Source of the DNA: Actinomycetota bacterium
Lineage (GTDB): Bacteria; Actinomycetota; Thermoleophilia; Solirubrobacterales; 70-9
Direction: 5' to 3'
Assembly: GCA_005884305.1 (NCBI GenBank)
Contig: VAYL01000156.1
Coordinates: 16,494-32,821 of the forward strand
Length of the DNA stretch: 16,328 nucleotides
Below, piece after piece: positions 7,139 to 14,113 of this stretch. Below the pieces are notes generated by a model. That model was not told the DNA's origin and did no database searches. It saw only the letters and a program-made list of their open reading frames with translations. The position numbers and the translations under genes are program-made. Each line of letters begins with the position of its first letter. Position 1 is the first letter of the stretch.

Positions 7139-8028
7139 CGCGCTCCGGGTTCATCGGGCTCGCCGGACGCCCCAACGTCGGCAAGTCCACGCTCGCGAAC
7201 ACGATCGTCGGGTCGAAGGTCGCGATCGTCTCCGACCGGCCCCAGACCACCCGTCGCGCCGTCCGCGGGATCGCAACGGATCCCGCCGGCGAGTGGCAGA
7301 TGATCCTCGTCGACCTCCCCGGCGTGCAGCGGCCACGCGACACCCTCACTGCGCGGATGCAGCGCCGGGTCGAGCAGGAGCTTGCCGACGCCGACGCGGC
7401 GCTCCTGGTGCTCGATGGGGTCCAGGGCGTCGGCCCCGGCGATCGCTTCATCTCGAAGGCACTGCTCGCCGCGAGCGACTCCACCCCGGTCTGCTGTGCG
7501 GTCAACAAGTGCGATCGGCTCGGGCGCGGCGAGACCGCGACGGCGCTTGCCGCGGCGGCCGAGCTCGGCACCGTGGACGAGGTATTCCCCGTGAGCGCAA
7601 AAACCGGCGCCGGCCTGGACCCGCTCACCGAGCATCTCGTCTCGCTCCTTCCGGAGGGACCGCTTCTGTACCCGCCCGAGGATCGTTACGACCTTCCGAG
7701 CGAGGTTCACCTCGCCGAGCTGGTCCGCGAGCAGGTTCTGCGCCGCACCCGGGACGAGGTTCCGCACGCGGTGGAGGTCGTCGTGGAATCGGCGGAGCCG
7801 CGGGACGACGGCTTGGTGGAGATCCGCGCCCAGGTCTGGGTCGAGACCGAATCGCAGAAGGGAATCGTCGTCGGCAAGGGCGGCAAGATGATCCGCGACA
7901 TCGGCACCGCGGCCCGCAAGGAGCTCGAGCGCGATCTGGGCGCCCGCGTCTTCCTCGACCTCCAGGTCAGGGTCCGGCGCCGGTGGCGCCGCGACGAGAC
8001 CCTGCTCGACCGTATCGGGATCGAGTAG
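7135..8028 (+). CDS. era: GTPase Era
   Basis: This 297-residue protein has an N-terminal Ras-like GTPase domain with G1 GRPNVGKS (11-18), G2 around QTTR (37-40), G3 DLPG (60-63), G4 NKCD (124-127) and G5 SAK (154-156). A C-terminal KH domain carries GIVVGKGGKMIRDIG (243-257). Era binds the 3' end of 16S rRNA and helps 30S assembly. G3 reads DLPG rather than the usual DTPG, a conservative oddity next to the switch II region. The ATG at 7135 overlaps the ybeY stop (ATGA). The gene closes the murI-to-era run; an 86-nt gap with a strong palindrome separates it from hisIE. Confidence 0.95.
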   Translation: MTRSGFIGLAGRPNVGKSTLANTIVGSKVAIVSDRPQTTRRAVRGIATDPAGEWQMILVDLPGVQRPRDTLTARMQRRVEQELADADAALLVLDGVQGVGPGDRFISKALLAASDSTPVCCAVNKCDRLGRGETATALAAAAELGTVDEVFPVSAKTGAGLDPLTEHLVSLLPEGPLLYPPEDRYDLPSEVHLAELVREQVLRRTRDEVPHAVEVVVESAEPRDDGLVEIRAQVWVETESQKGIVVGKGGKMIRDIGTAARKELERDLGARVFLDLQVRVRRRWRRDETLLDRIGIE

Positions 8029-8042
8029 CCCAGAGGCCAAAG

Positions 8043-8081
8043 TTGTCGGATTTATCGGCATATAGCCGGGAAATCCGACAA
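8043..8081 (+). promoter_or_regulatory. 39-bp palindrome between era and hisIE
   Basis: TTGTCGGATTT (8043-8053) and AAATCCGACAA (8071-8081) are perfect 11-bp inverted arms. Between them CGGC (8056-8059) and GCCG (8065-8068) form an inner stem around ATATA. As RNA this folds into a long hairpin with one small internal loop; as DNA it is a symmetric protein site. It is AT-richer than its surroundings, begins 14 nt after the era stop, and ends 20 nt before the hisIE -10 element. No T-tract follows, so it may be an operator for hisIE-trp or a factor-dependent or bidirectional terminator. Confidence 0.6.
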
Positions 8082-8101
8082 TCGCGAAGTGGGGGCAACC
8101 G

Positions 8102-8107
8102 TAAACT
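8102..8107 (+). promoter_or_regulatory. -10 element of hisIE, leaderless type
   Basis: TAAACT lies exactly 7 nt before the hisIE ATG at 8115, and there is no Shine-Dalgarno sequence. Together with the palindrome ending 20 nt upstream it suggests a regulated promoter driving hisIE and trpE. No clear -35 is seen. Confidence 0.5.
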
Positions 8108-8114
8108 CCTGCAA

Positions 8115-8777
8115 ATGAGCGCGGCGGAACCACTGGAGGCGGTTCGCTTCGACGAGCGCGGACTGGTGCCCTGCGTGATGCAGGATTACGCCAGCGGCGA
8201 GGTTCTGACGCTCGCTTACATGAACGCCGAGGCGCTGCGGCGGACGCTCGAGACTGGCGAGATGCACTTCTACAGCCGCTCGCGCGATGAGCTCTGGCAC
8301 AAGGGGGAGACCTCCGGCAACGTTCAGCGCGTGCGCCAGATCCGCTACGACTGCGACGCCGACGCCCTCGTGGCGCTGGTGGACTCTGCCGCGCCGGCGT
8401 GCCACACGGGCCAGAGGTCGTGCTTCTACCGCGATCTGAACGGCACCGCCGATCCCGCGGTCGATGCCGCGCCGGTCGACGGCGAGCCCGCACCGGTCGC
8501 ATACGAGGCGACGTCCGTGCTCGAGCGAACGCTTGCCGACCGCCGTGACCGAAGGCCGGACGGCTCCTACACCGTCGAGCTTCTGGACGACCCCCCCCGC
8601 ATCGGCGCCAAGGTCCGCGAGGAGGCCGATGAGGTCGTCGCGGCGGCGGCGGGGGAGTCCGACGAGCGTGTGGCCGAGGAGGCCGCCGACGTCCTCTATC
8701 ACCTGCAGGTCCTTCTGCTGTCGCGCGGCATCCCGCTGAACGCGGTCCTGGAGACACTCAATGGCCGTCGCGGCTGA
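8115..8777 (+). CDS. hisIE: Bifunctional phosphoribosyl-AMP cyclohydrolase / phosphoribosyl-ATP pyrophosphatase
   Basis: This 220-residue fusion catalyses the second and third steps of histidine synthesis. The HisI half (about 1-106) shows WHKGETSGN (61-69), the metal-binding DCDADAL (79-85) and the zinc cysteines Cys80, Cys96 and Cys103. A linker rich in Ala/Pro/Asp (about 108-130) leads to the HisE half (about 131-216) with PRIGAKVREEADEVV and EEAADVLYHLQVLL, the MazG-like metal-binding helices. The ATG at 8115 is chosen from homology and from TAAACT 7 nt upstream. trpE starts inside its last codons. A C8 run (8591-8598) falls in frame. Other his genes are not in this window, so this gene is separated from the rest of its pathway or the his cluster lies elsewhere. 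Confidence 0.95.
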   Translation: MSAAEPLEAVRFDERGLVPCVMQDYASGEVLTLAYMNAEALRRTLETGEMHFYSRSRDELWHKGETSGNVQRVRQIRYDCDADALVALVDSAAPACHTGQRSCFYRDLNGTADPAVDAAPVDGEPAPVAYEATSVLERTLADRRDRRPDGSYTVELLDDPPRIGAKVREEADEVVAAAAGESDERVAEEAADVLYHLQVLLLSRGIPLNAVLETLNGRRG

Positions 8778-10197
8778 GCTCGCGCCGGACGTCCGGCCGA
8801 CTCTGGAGGAGGCTCACGACCTCGCCAGGAACGCGAATGCGATTCCCGTCCGGATGACCTTCGTGGACGATTGCGAGACGCCCGTTTCGGCGTTTCTCAA
8901 GCTCCGCGGCTCCGGGCCCTGCTTTCTGCTCGAGTCAGCGGAGCAGGGGCGCTTGCGCGGTGCTGCGCTACGCGGGCGGGGAGCTCCGCGAGTGGCGCGG
9001 CGATATGGCGCCCGACTCCGAGCCGCACGCGATCCGCGAGATTGACGATCCATACGGCGAGGTGAGCCGCTACCTGGCGAGCTACGAGCTCCCGGACGCA
9101 GCTGACCTGCCGCCGTTCGCCGGCGGGGCCGTCGGCATCTTCGGCTACGACCTGATCCGCACGGTCGAGCCTCTGGGCGAGCCGAATCCCGACTCCATCG
9201 GCCTCCCCGACATGGCTCTGATGGTGAGCGACGTGCTGGTGGCCTTCGATCACATGCGCCACGAGCTCACCCTGATGGCCTACGCCTTCACCGACGAGGA
9301 CACCGATCTGGACACCGCTTACGCGGGTGCGGTCCGCACGCTCACGGGCCTGCGTGAGCGGCTGCGCGGGCCCGTCCCACGGGCGGCTCGCGAGAGCAGG
9401 CGCGAGGTCGCGGAGTTCACCTCCAATATGACGCGTGAGGAGTTCGAGTCCAACGTCAGCCGCATCATCGAGTACATCTATGCCGGCGACGCCTTCCAGG
9501 TCGTTCCGTCGCAGCGCTTCAGCGCACCGGCGCCGGTGGAGGCGTTCTCGATCTACCGCGGTCTGCGCACCGTCAACCCCTCCCCGTACATGTACTTCCT
9601 CGACTTTGGCGACTTCCAGGTCGCCGGCGCCTCGCCGGAGCCGCTCGTGAAGGTCACCGGCCGCCGCGTGGAGACGCGACCGATCGCCGGCACCTATCCC
9701 CGCGGCGAGAGCGAGGAGGAGGACCGGCGCCGGGCGGAGGATCTCCTTCAGGATCCCAAGGAGCGAGCTGAGCACGTGATGCTCGTCGACCTCGGGCGCA
9801 ACGACCTCGGCCGCGTCTGCGAATTCGGCTCGGTCGAGGTGGACGAGTTCATGATCGTCGAGAGATCACGGGAATGGACGCCCTCCGCGCGGTGCTGCCC
9901 GCCGGGACGCTGTCGGGGGCGCCCAAGGTTCGCGCGATGCAGATCATCGACGAGCTCGAGCCCCACAAGCGCGGCTCCTACGGCGGGGCGATCGGCTACC
10001 TCGGCTTCAACGGCGACCTCGACACCGCCATCCACATCCGCACGGTCGTCGTGAAGGATGGGATGGTGCACGTCCAGGCGGGCGGGGGCACCGTGGCCGA
10101 CGCCAAGCCGGATTACGAATATCGCGAGAGCGTCAACAAGGCGAAGGCCGTGTTCGCGGCCGTGGAGCTCGCGGCGAGCCAGCCGGATTGGCAGTAG
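8761..10197 (+). pseudogene. trpE: Anthranilate synthase component I, broken by two internal losses
   Basis: TrpE makes anthranilate from chorismate with TrpG. The ATG at 8761 overlaps the end of hisIE and has TGGAG 7 nt upstream. Frame 1 gives a normal N-terminus through the feedback-site motif LLESAEQGRL, then at about 8956 the homology moves to the +1 frame (VLRYAGGELREW). The expected GRYSFLG-type block between them is missing. The second segment runs through PFAGGAVGIFGYDLIR and IAGTYPRG to [11 protein letters not shown]. At about 9865 homology returns to the first frame ([35 protein letters not shown]) with the expected RYSHVMHIVS-type block missing; in the family this block carries a catalytic histidine. 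Frame arithmetic requires losses of 3n+2 and 3n+1 nt, which I estimate at about 35 and 55. The rest is well conserved, so either recent decay or an assembly defect. Confidence 0.85.
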
Positions 10198-10200
10198 AGC

Positions 10201-10259
10201 AGGCAGCATGTAGCAGGTAGATCCGCGGATGATTCGCCTCTACCTGCTACCTGCTACCT
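10201..10259 (+). repeat. Heptamer-built inverted repeat between trpE and trpG
   Basis: Arms 10201-10221 and 10239-10259 (21 nt each) are inverted copies with two mismatches; the inner 11 bp (TAGCAGGTAGA / TCTACCTGCTA) are perfect. The arms are built from the 7-nt unit CTGCTAC or its complement. The 17-nt loop contains the palindrome ATCCGCGGAT (10221-10230). The element fills most of the 86-nt trpE-trpG gap. A related element follows trpG. As RNA it would be a very stable hairpin; it may act as a terminator, stabiliser or mobile repeat. Confidence 0.75.
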
Positions 10260-10283
10260 CTTGGATCTTCGAGGGATCGGCTT

Positions 10284-10862
10284 TTGCGAGTACTCGTAAT
10301 CGACAACTACGACAGCTTCACCTACAACCTGGTCCAGTACCTGGGGGAGCTCGGGGCGCAGCCGGAGGTGGTTCGAAACGACAAGGGCGAGGTTGCGGAG
10401 CTGCTCGATCGTCGCCCGGACCGCCTTGTGATCTCACCCGGACCGTGCACGCCGGCGGACGCTGGGATTTCGATCGAGGCCGCGCGCGCCTTCCCCGAGG
10501 CCGGCATTCCGACCCTCGGCGTCTGCCTCGGACACCAGTCGATGGTCGAGGCGTTCGGCGGGCGCACCGTGCGCGGCGATCCGATTCACGGCAAGGATGC
10601 CGAAGTCGAGCACGACGGCCGAGGCGTCCTGACGGGGCTTCCCTCGCCGCTTCGCGCGGGTCGCTACCACTCGCTCGTGGCGGACCCTGACCTGCCGGCG
10701 GAGCTGGAGCTGAGTGCGTCGTTCGACGGCGTGGTGATGGGGGTGCGGCATCGGGAGCTGCCGGCGGAGGGCGTCCAATTTCATCCCGAGTCGGTACTTA
10801 CGCCGCAGGGAAAGCTCATCCTCAGCAACTTCCTATCCGAGCAGGTGGCAGGTGGCAGGTAG
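10284..10862 (+). CDS. trpG: Anthranilate synthase component II, glutamine amidotransferase
   Basis: This 192-residue class I glutamine amidotransferase supplies ammonia to TrpE. It opens with the typical VLVIDNYDSFTYNLVQYL, shows SPGPCTP (51-57), the nucleophile Cys81 in GVCLGHQ, and the His167/Glu169 pair in FHPES. The start is TTG at 10284 with GAGGGA (10271-10276) 7 nt upstream; homology begins at this codon. In some bacteria TrpG doubles as PabA for folate synthesis. The last residues (EQVAGGR) and the TAG stop are encoded by the left arm of the downstream inverted repeat, so the native C-terminus has been replaced or extended by repeat sequence. The catalytic core is intact. Confidence 0.93.
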   Translation: MRVLVIDNYDSFTYNLVQYLGELGAQPEVVRNDKGEVAELLDRRPDRLVISPGPCTPADAGISIEAARAFPEAGIPTLGVCLGHQSMVEAFGGRTVRGDPIHGKDAEVEHDGRGVLTGLPSPLRAGRYHSLVADPDLPAELELSASFDGVVMGVRHRELPAEGVQFHPESVLTPQGKLILSNFLSEQVAGGR

Positions 10863-10900
10863 AACATTGGCCGACTCTCCCTGCTCCCTGCTACCTGCTC
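10839..10900 (+). repeat. Heptamer-built inverted repeat over the trpG stop
   Basis: Arms 10839-10863 and 10876-10900 (25 nt each) are inverted copies matching at 21 of 25 positions, and two of the four mismatches are G-U compatible in RNA. The loop is 12 nt. The left arm is GCAGGTG, GCAGGTG, GCAGGTA in tandem; the right arm is CCCTGCT, CCCTGCT, ACCTGCT. The unit is the same as in the repeat before trpG. The element covers the last seven codons and the stop of trpG and ends 7 nt before the trpD ATG, so it could affect trpD translation. Confidence 0.75.
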
Positions 10901-10907
10901 TCGACTG

Positions 10908-11933
10908 ATGCCCAACGAGATCGTCACGCGCGCGATCGACGCGGTCGCATTCGGCACGCACCTCACCGCCGACCACGCCTCGGCGGTCCTCGACGAGATC
11001 ATGGAGGGCCGCGCCTCCGAGGTCCAGACCGGGGCATTCCTCGTGGCGCTGCGGGCCAAAGGCGAGACCGTCGCCGAGCTGGTCGGCCTCGCCCGCACGA
11101 TGCGGCGGCTGGCCGCTCCGGTGGACGTTGGCCGGCACGATCTGGTCGACACCGCCGGCACCGGCGGCGGGCCCTTGACCTTCAACATCTCCACGACGGC
11201 GGCTCTGGTCGCCGCGGGTGCAGGCTGCGCGGTCGCCAAGCACGGCAACCGCTCGAGCACCAGCCGCTCCGGCTCCGCCGACCTGCTCGAGGCTCTGGGC
11301 GTTCGGATCGATCTCGATCCGCCCGCGGTCGCCCGTTGCATCGACGAGATCGGCTTTGGCTTCATGTTCGCTCCGCGCCACCACGCCGCGATGAAGCATG
11401 TGATGCCGGTCCGCAAGGAGCTCGCGGTCCGCACGATCTTCAACTTCCTCGGTCCGCTCACCAATCCCGCGGGGGCGAGCAGGCAGCTGCTGGGCGTCTC
11501 CGACAGCACCTATCAGGAGACGATTGCCGAGGCTCTCGTCGGCCTGGGGTGCGAGCGGGCCCTCGTGGTGCGCGGTGAGGAGGGCGTCGACGAGATCGGG
11601 CTGGCGGGACGCACCCGCGTCATCGAGGTCAAGGACGGGAGCACCGAGGAGTGGTTCGTGGAGCCGGAGGGCCTGGGGTTCCCGCTGGCCGACGCGGACG
11701 AGATCACGGGCGGCACGCCCGATGAGAACGCGGCCACCGTCACGCGGATCCTCGCGGGCGAAGACGGCCCTCCCCGTGACGTGGTCCTCCTGAACGCCGG
11801 GGCGGCGATCGTCGTCGGCGGCGCGGCGGCCGACCTACCGGCCGGCATCGAACGAGCGCGCGAGTCGATCGACTCGGGCGCGGCTCGGGACGTCCTGGAC
11901 CGGCTCGTCGCCATGACAGGCGAGCTGTCGTAG
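10908..11933 (+). CDS. trpD: Anthranilate phosphoribosyltransferase
   Basis: This 341-residue protein transfers phosphoribose from PRPP to anthranilate. It shows an N-terminal helical domain (about 1-75), then the PRPP-binding loop DTAGTGGG (81-88), TFNIST, and the KHGNRSSTSRSGSADLLEALG block (111-131), followed by MFAPRHHAAMKHVMPVRKEL and IFNFLGPLTNPA. The loop reads AGTGGG where CGTGGD is common; both forms occur in the family. The ATG at 10908 follows the inverted repeat directly and has no obvious Shine-Dalgarno, so translation may depend on the hairpin's state. The gene is intact. trpC begins 12 nt after the stop. Confidence 0.94.
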   Translation: MPNEIVTRAIDAVAFGTHLTADHASAVLDEIMEGRASEVQTGAFLVALRAKGETVAELVGLARTMRRLAAPVDVGRHDLVDTAGTGGGPLTFNISTTAALVAAGAGCAVAKHGNRSSTSRSGSADLLEALGVRIDLDPPAVARCIDEIGFGFMFAPRHHAAMKHVMPVRKELAVRTIFNFLGPLTNPAGASRQLLGVSDSTYQETIAEALVGLGCERALVVRGEEGVDEIGLAGRTRVIEVKDGSTEEWFVEPEGLGFPLADADEITGGTPDENAATVTRILAGEDGPPRDVVLLNAGAAIVVGGAAADLPAGIERARESIDSGAARDVLDRLVAMTGELS

Positions 11934-11936
11934 CCT
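11931..11936 (+). promoter_or_regulatory. Possible -10 element before trpC
   Basis: TAGCCT, whose first three bases are the trpD stop, lies 9 nt before the trpC ATG. It matches TANNNT but at a spacing 2 nt longer than the stronger cases. No -35 is evident. Confidence 0.25.
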
Positions 11937-11945
11937 GTTGGTCCG

Positions 11946-12767
11946 ATGAGTTCGCTCGACGAGCTGGTCGCCGGGGCGCGAGAGGACGCGCGACGGCGAC
12001 AGGAGGAGGTCCCGCTCGAGACGCTTCGCTCGCGGCTTGGTGGCCGCGAGGGCGCGCGGCCGTTCAGCGAGGCGCTCGTGCGGCCCGGGTTATCCCTCAT
12101 CGCGGAGTTCAAGCGGCGATCGCCGAGCGCGGGTGAGCTGCGGCCCGGCGTGGGAGTGGCGGACACGGTGCGCGCGTATGAGCGGGGCGGCGCCGCAGCG
12201 TTGTCGATCCTCACCGAGGAGCGCCAGTTCGGCGGCTCCCTGCACGACCTGCGTGCCGCCCGGGAGGCATCGGACCTTCCGATTCTCCGCAAGGACTTCG
12301 TCGTCGATCCGTACCAGCTCTTCGAATCGGCCGCCAACGGCGCCGACGCAGCCCTGCTCATCGTCGCGGCCCTTTCCGACGATGAGCTCGCAGGGTTGTA
12401 TGCGCAGGCGCGGGAGCTGGACCTCGACTGCGTCGTGGAGGTGCACGACGAGGCAGAGCTCGAGCGCGCGCTCGAGATCGACGTCGACGTCCTCGGCATC
12501 AACAACCGCGACCTCGATGACTTCACCGTGGACGTCGAGACGACCGTTCGGCTGTTGACCGACGTGCCGGCAGGCAAGGCGGTGGTCTCCGAGTCCGGCT
12601 ATGCGCACCGAGGGCAGCTCGACGAGCTCGAGCGGATCGGCGTCGATGCTGTGCTGATCGGCGAGACGCTGATGCGCGCCGAGGAGCCGGAGCTGGCCGT
12701 CCGCCAGCTCACCGGCGACGAGGAGGCGACGCGCGAGCACTACCTCGAGCGCGCCTCCGAAGAATGA
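11946..12767 (+). CDS. trpC: Indole-3-glycerol phosphate synthase
   Basis: This 273-residue TIM barrel closes the indole ring from CdRP. The catalytic residues sit in recognisable strands: IAEFKRRSPS (52-61, Glu54 and Lys56), LRKDFVVDPYQ (114-124, Lys116), CVVEVHDE, INNRDL (185-190) and VSESG (214-218). The length matches single-function TrpC; no TrpF fusion is present, consistent with the separate trpF further on. The ATG at 11946 is 12 nt after trpD. Downstream, an 83-nt gap and an htrA gene separate it from trpF. The gene is intact. Confidence 0.95.
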   Translation: MSSLDELVAGAREDARRRQEEVPLETLRSRLGGREGARPFSEALVRPGLSLIAEFKRRSPSAGELRPGVGVADTVRAYERGGAAALSILTEERQFGGSLHDLRAAREASDLPILRKDFVVDPYQLFESAANGADAALLIVAALSDDELAGLYAQARELDLDCVVEVHDEAELERALEIDVDVLGINNRDLDDFTVDVETTVRLLTDVPAGKAVVSESGYAHRGQLDELERIGVDAVLIGETLMRAEEPELAVRQLTGDEEATREHYLERASEE

Positions 12768-12803
12768 CGCCCACGCCTTTAACTTCTTAGGACGCCTGAA
12801 GGA

Positions 12804-12817
12804 GCCCGTTAGCGGGC
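12804..12817 (+). other. Small hairpin in the trpC-htrA gap
   Basis: GCCCG (12804-12808), loop TTAG, and CGGGC (12813-12817) form a short hairpin with no T-run after it. Upstream TAACTT (12780-12785) could be a -10 for htrA with a leader of about 60 nt that would contain this hairpin. Both assignments are weak; nothing else is seen in 12768-12850. Confidence 0.25.
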
Positions 12818-12850
12818 ATTAAGCGAGCCTGCTCATCCTCTTCCGTCGAG

Positions 12851-14068
12851 ATGAACAGCGTAAGACGACTCGCAAGCACCTCGTTCGGCGCCGCCGTCAT
12901 CGGCGGCCTTATTGTTGCCCTCCTCGGCTGGATCGCGATCGCAGCCGGGTGGATCCACTCCTCAGGCAAGGACACCAGCTCCACCGTCGGCGCGCTGTCG
13001 CCGACGCCCGCGCCGGTACCGACCTCGCAGTCGAACGGCAAGGGGCTCAGCGTCAACCAGATCTACCAGGAGGACGGGCCCGGTGTCGTCTTCATCCAGG
13101 CACAGACCAAGCCCCAGCCGAGCTCGCTGCTCAGCCCGTTCGGCGGTGGCGGCGGCGGCACCGCGACCGGCTCCGGATTCGTCCTTGACCACGACGGCCA
13201 CATCCTCACGAACGCGCACGTGGTCGAGGGCGCGACGAAGATTCAGGTGACCCTGGGCCAGTCGGACTCGTCGCAGCCGGTGAGCGCGCAGGTGGTGGGG
13301 AAGGACCCGTCCACCGACGTCGCCCTCCTCAAGGTGGATGCCCCCGCCGATCAGCTGCACCCGCTTCAGCTCGGCAATTCCGGCGACATGCACGTCGGCG
13401 ATCCGGTCGTCGCGATCGGCAACCCCTTCGGGCTCGATCGGACGGTCACTTCGGGCATCGTCTCGGCCCTACAGCGTCAGATCAAGGCGCCCAACGGATT
13501 CACGATCGACAACGTCCTGCAGACGGACGCCGCGATCAACCCCGGAAACTCGGGCGGCCCCCTCATCAACGCCGCGGGCCAGGTGATCGGCATCAACTCC
13601 CAGATCGAATCGCCCAACGGCGGCGGCAACGTCGGGATCGGCTTCGCGATCCCGATCAACTCGGTCCGCAACGTGGTCCAGCAGATCCTTCAGAACGGCA
13701 CCGTGCAGCATGCATACCTCGGGATCAGCGGGACCGATCTCACTCCGCAGATCGCCCACGTCCTGAACCTGTCCGTCGACCAGGGCGCGCTGGTCCAGGC
13801 CGTCACTCCCGGCGGACCGGCAGACAAGGCCGGCGTGAAGGGCGGGAACGCGAGCGCCACGGTGACGGTCGGTGGCGCCCGAATCCACCCGGGCGGGGAC
13901 GTGATCACCGCGATCGACGGCAAGAGCGTGCACTCCATGACCGACGTGATCGACGACATCAACTCCAAGCAGCCGGGAGACACCGTCGAGCTGTCGCTGG
14001 TGAACGGCAGCCAGAAGCGCACGGTCTCGGTCACTCTGGGCAACCGCCCCGCGAGCGTCAAGCCGTAA
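12851..14068 (+). CDS. HtrA/DegP-type membrane-anchored serine protease with PDZ domain
   Basis: This 405-residue protein has a short basic N-terminus and one membrane segment (about 13-35), then a Ser/Pro/Thr-rich linker (about 36-66). A trypsin-like protease domain (about 68-280) carries the triad His123 in TNAHVV, Asp156 in TDVALLK and Ser234 in NPGNSGGPL. One PDZ domain (about 287-398) follows, with YLGISG and PGGPADKAGVK. A glycine run at 98-103 precedes the first beta strand. The protease is expected outside the membrane, handling misfolded envelope proteins, and PDZ binding usually controls activity. The ATG at 12851 preserves a normal anchor. It sits inside the trp cluster with no evident functional link; co-location may be a lineage habit. 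Exact paralogue (HtrA, DegQ or PepD type) cannot be decided. Confidence 0.92.
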   Translation: MNSVRRLASTSFGAAVIGGLIVALLGWIAIAAGWIHSSGKDTSSTVGALSPTPAPVPTSQSNGKGLSVNQIYQEDGPGVVFIQAQTKPQPSSLLSPFGGGGGGTATGSGFVLDHDGHILTNAHVVEGATKIQVTLGQSDSSQPVSAQVVGKDPSTDVALLKVDAPADQLHPLQLGNSGDMHVGDPVVAIGNPFGLDRTVTSGIVSALQRQIKAPNGFTIDNVLQTDAAINPGNSGGPLINAAGQVIGINSQIESPNGGGNVGIGFAIPINSVRNVVQQILQNGTVQHAYLGISGTDLTPQIAHVLNLSVDQGALVQAVTPGGPADKAGVKGGNASATVTVGGARIHPGGDVITAIDGKSVHSMTDVIDDINSKQPGDTVELSLVNGSQKRTVSVTLGNRPASVKP

Positions 14069-14100
14069 CCGCGCTCTCACGCGACCCGGCGGGGCGCCCG

Positions 14101-14106
14101 TAACCT
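14101..14106 (+). promoter_or_regulatory. -10 element of trpF, leaderless type
   Basis: TAACCT lies exactly 7 nt before the trpF ATG at 14114. No Shine-Dalgarno or clear -35 is visible. It suggests trpF-trpB-trpA have their own promoter after htrA. Confidence 0.5.
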
Positions 14107-14113
14107 TGTCGGG

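Noticed and set aside
8591..8598. C8 run in hisIE as a phase-variation switch
   Set aside because: The frame is correct as written and the run is explained by Asp-Pro-Pro-Arg codons in GC-rich DNA; a single tract gives no evidence of switching.
6577..8757. Very long minus-strand open frame (726 codons), and similar ones at 2450-3886, 209-1681 and 13469-14692
   Set aside because: They lie opposite well-recognised + strand genes, are rich in Arg/Pro/Ala, and show no family motif. Such antisense open frames are expected at about 70% GC.
8761..10197. Programmed frameshifting or an intron in trpE
   Set aside because: Conserved residues are missing at both junctions, so sequence is lost rather than skipped; no slippery site or intron-like extra sequence is present.
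10201..10900. CRISPR-like array around trpG
   Set aside because: The repeats are short heptamers in two inverted pairs separated by a gene; there are no regular spacers and no cas genes.
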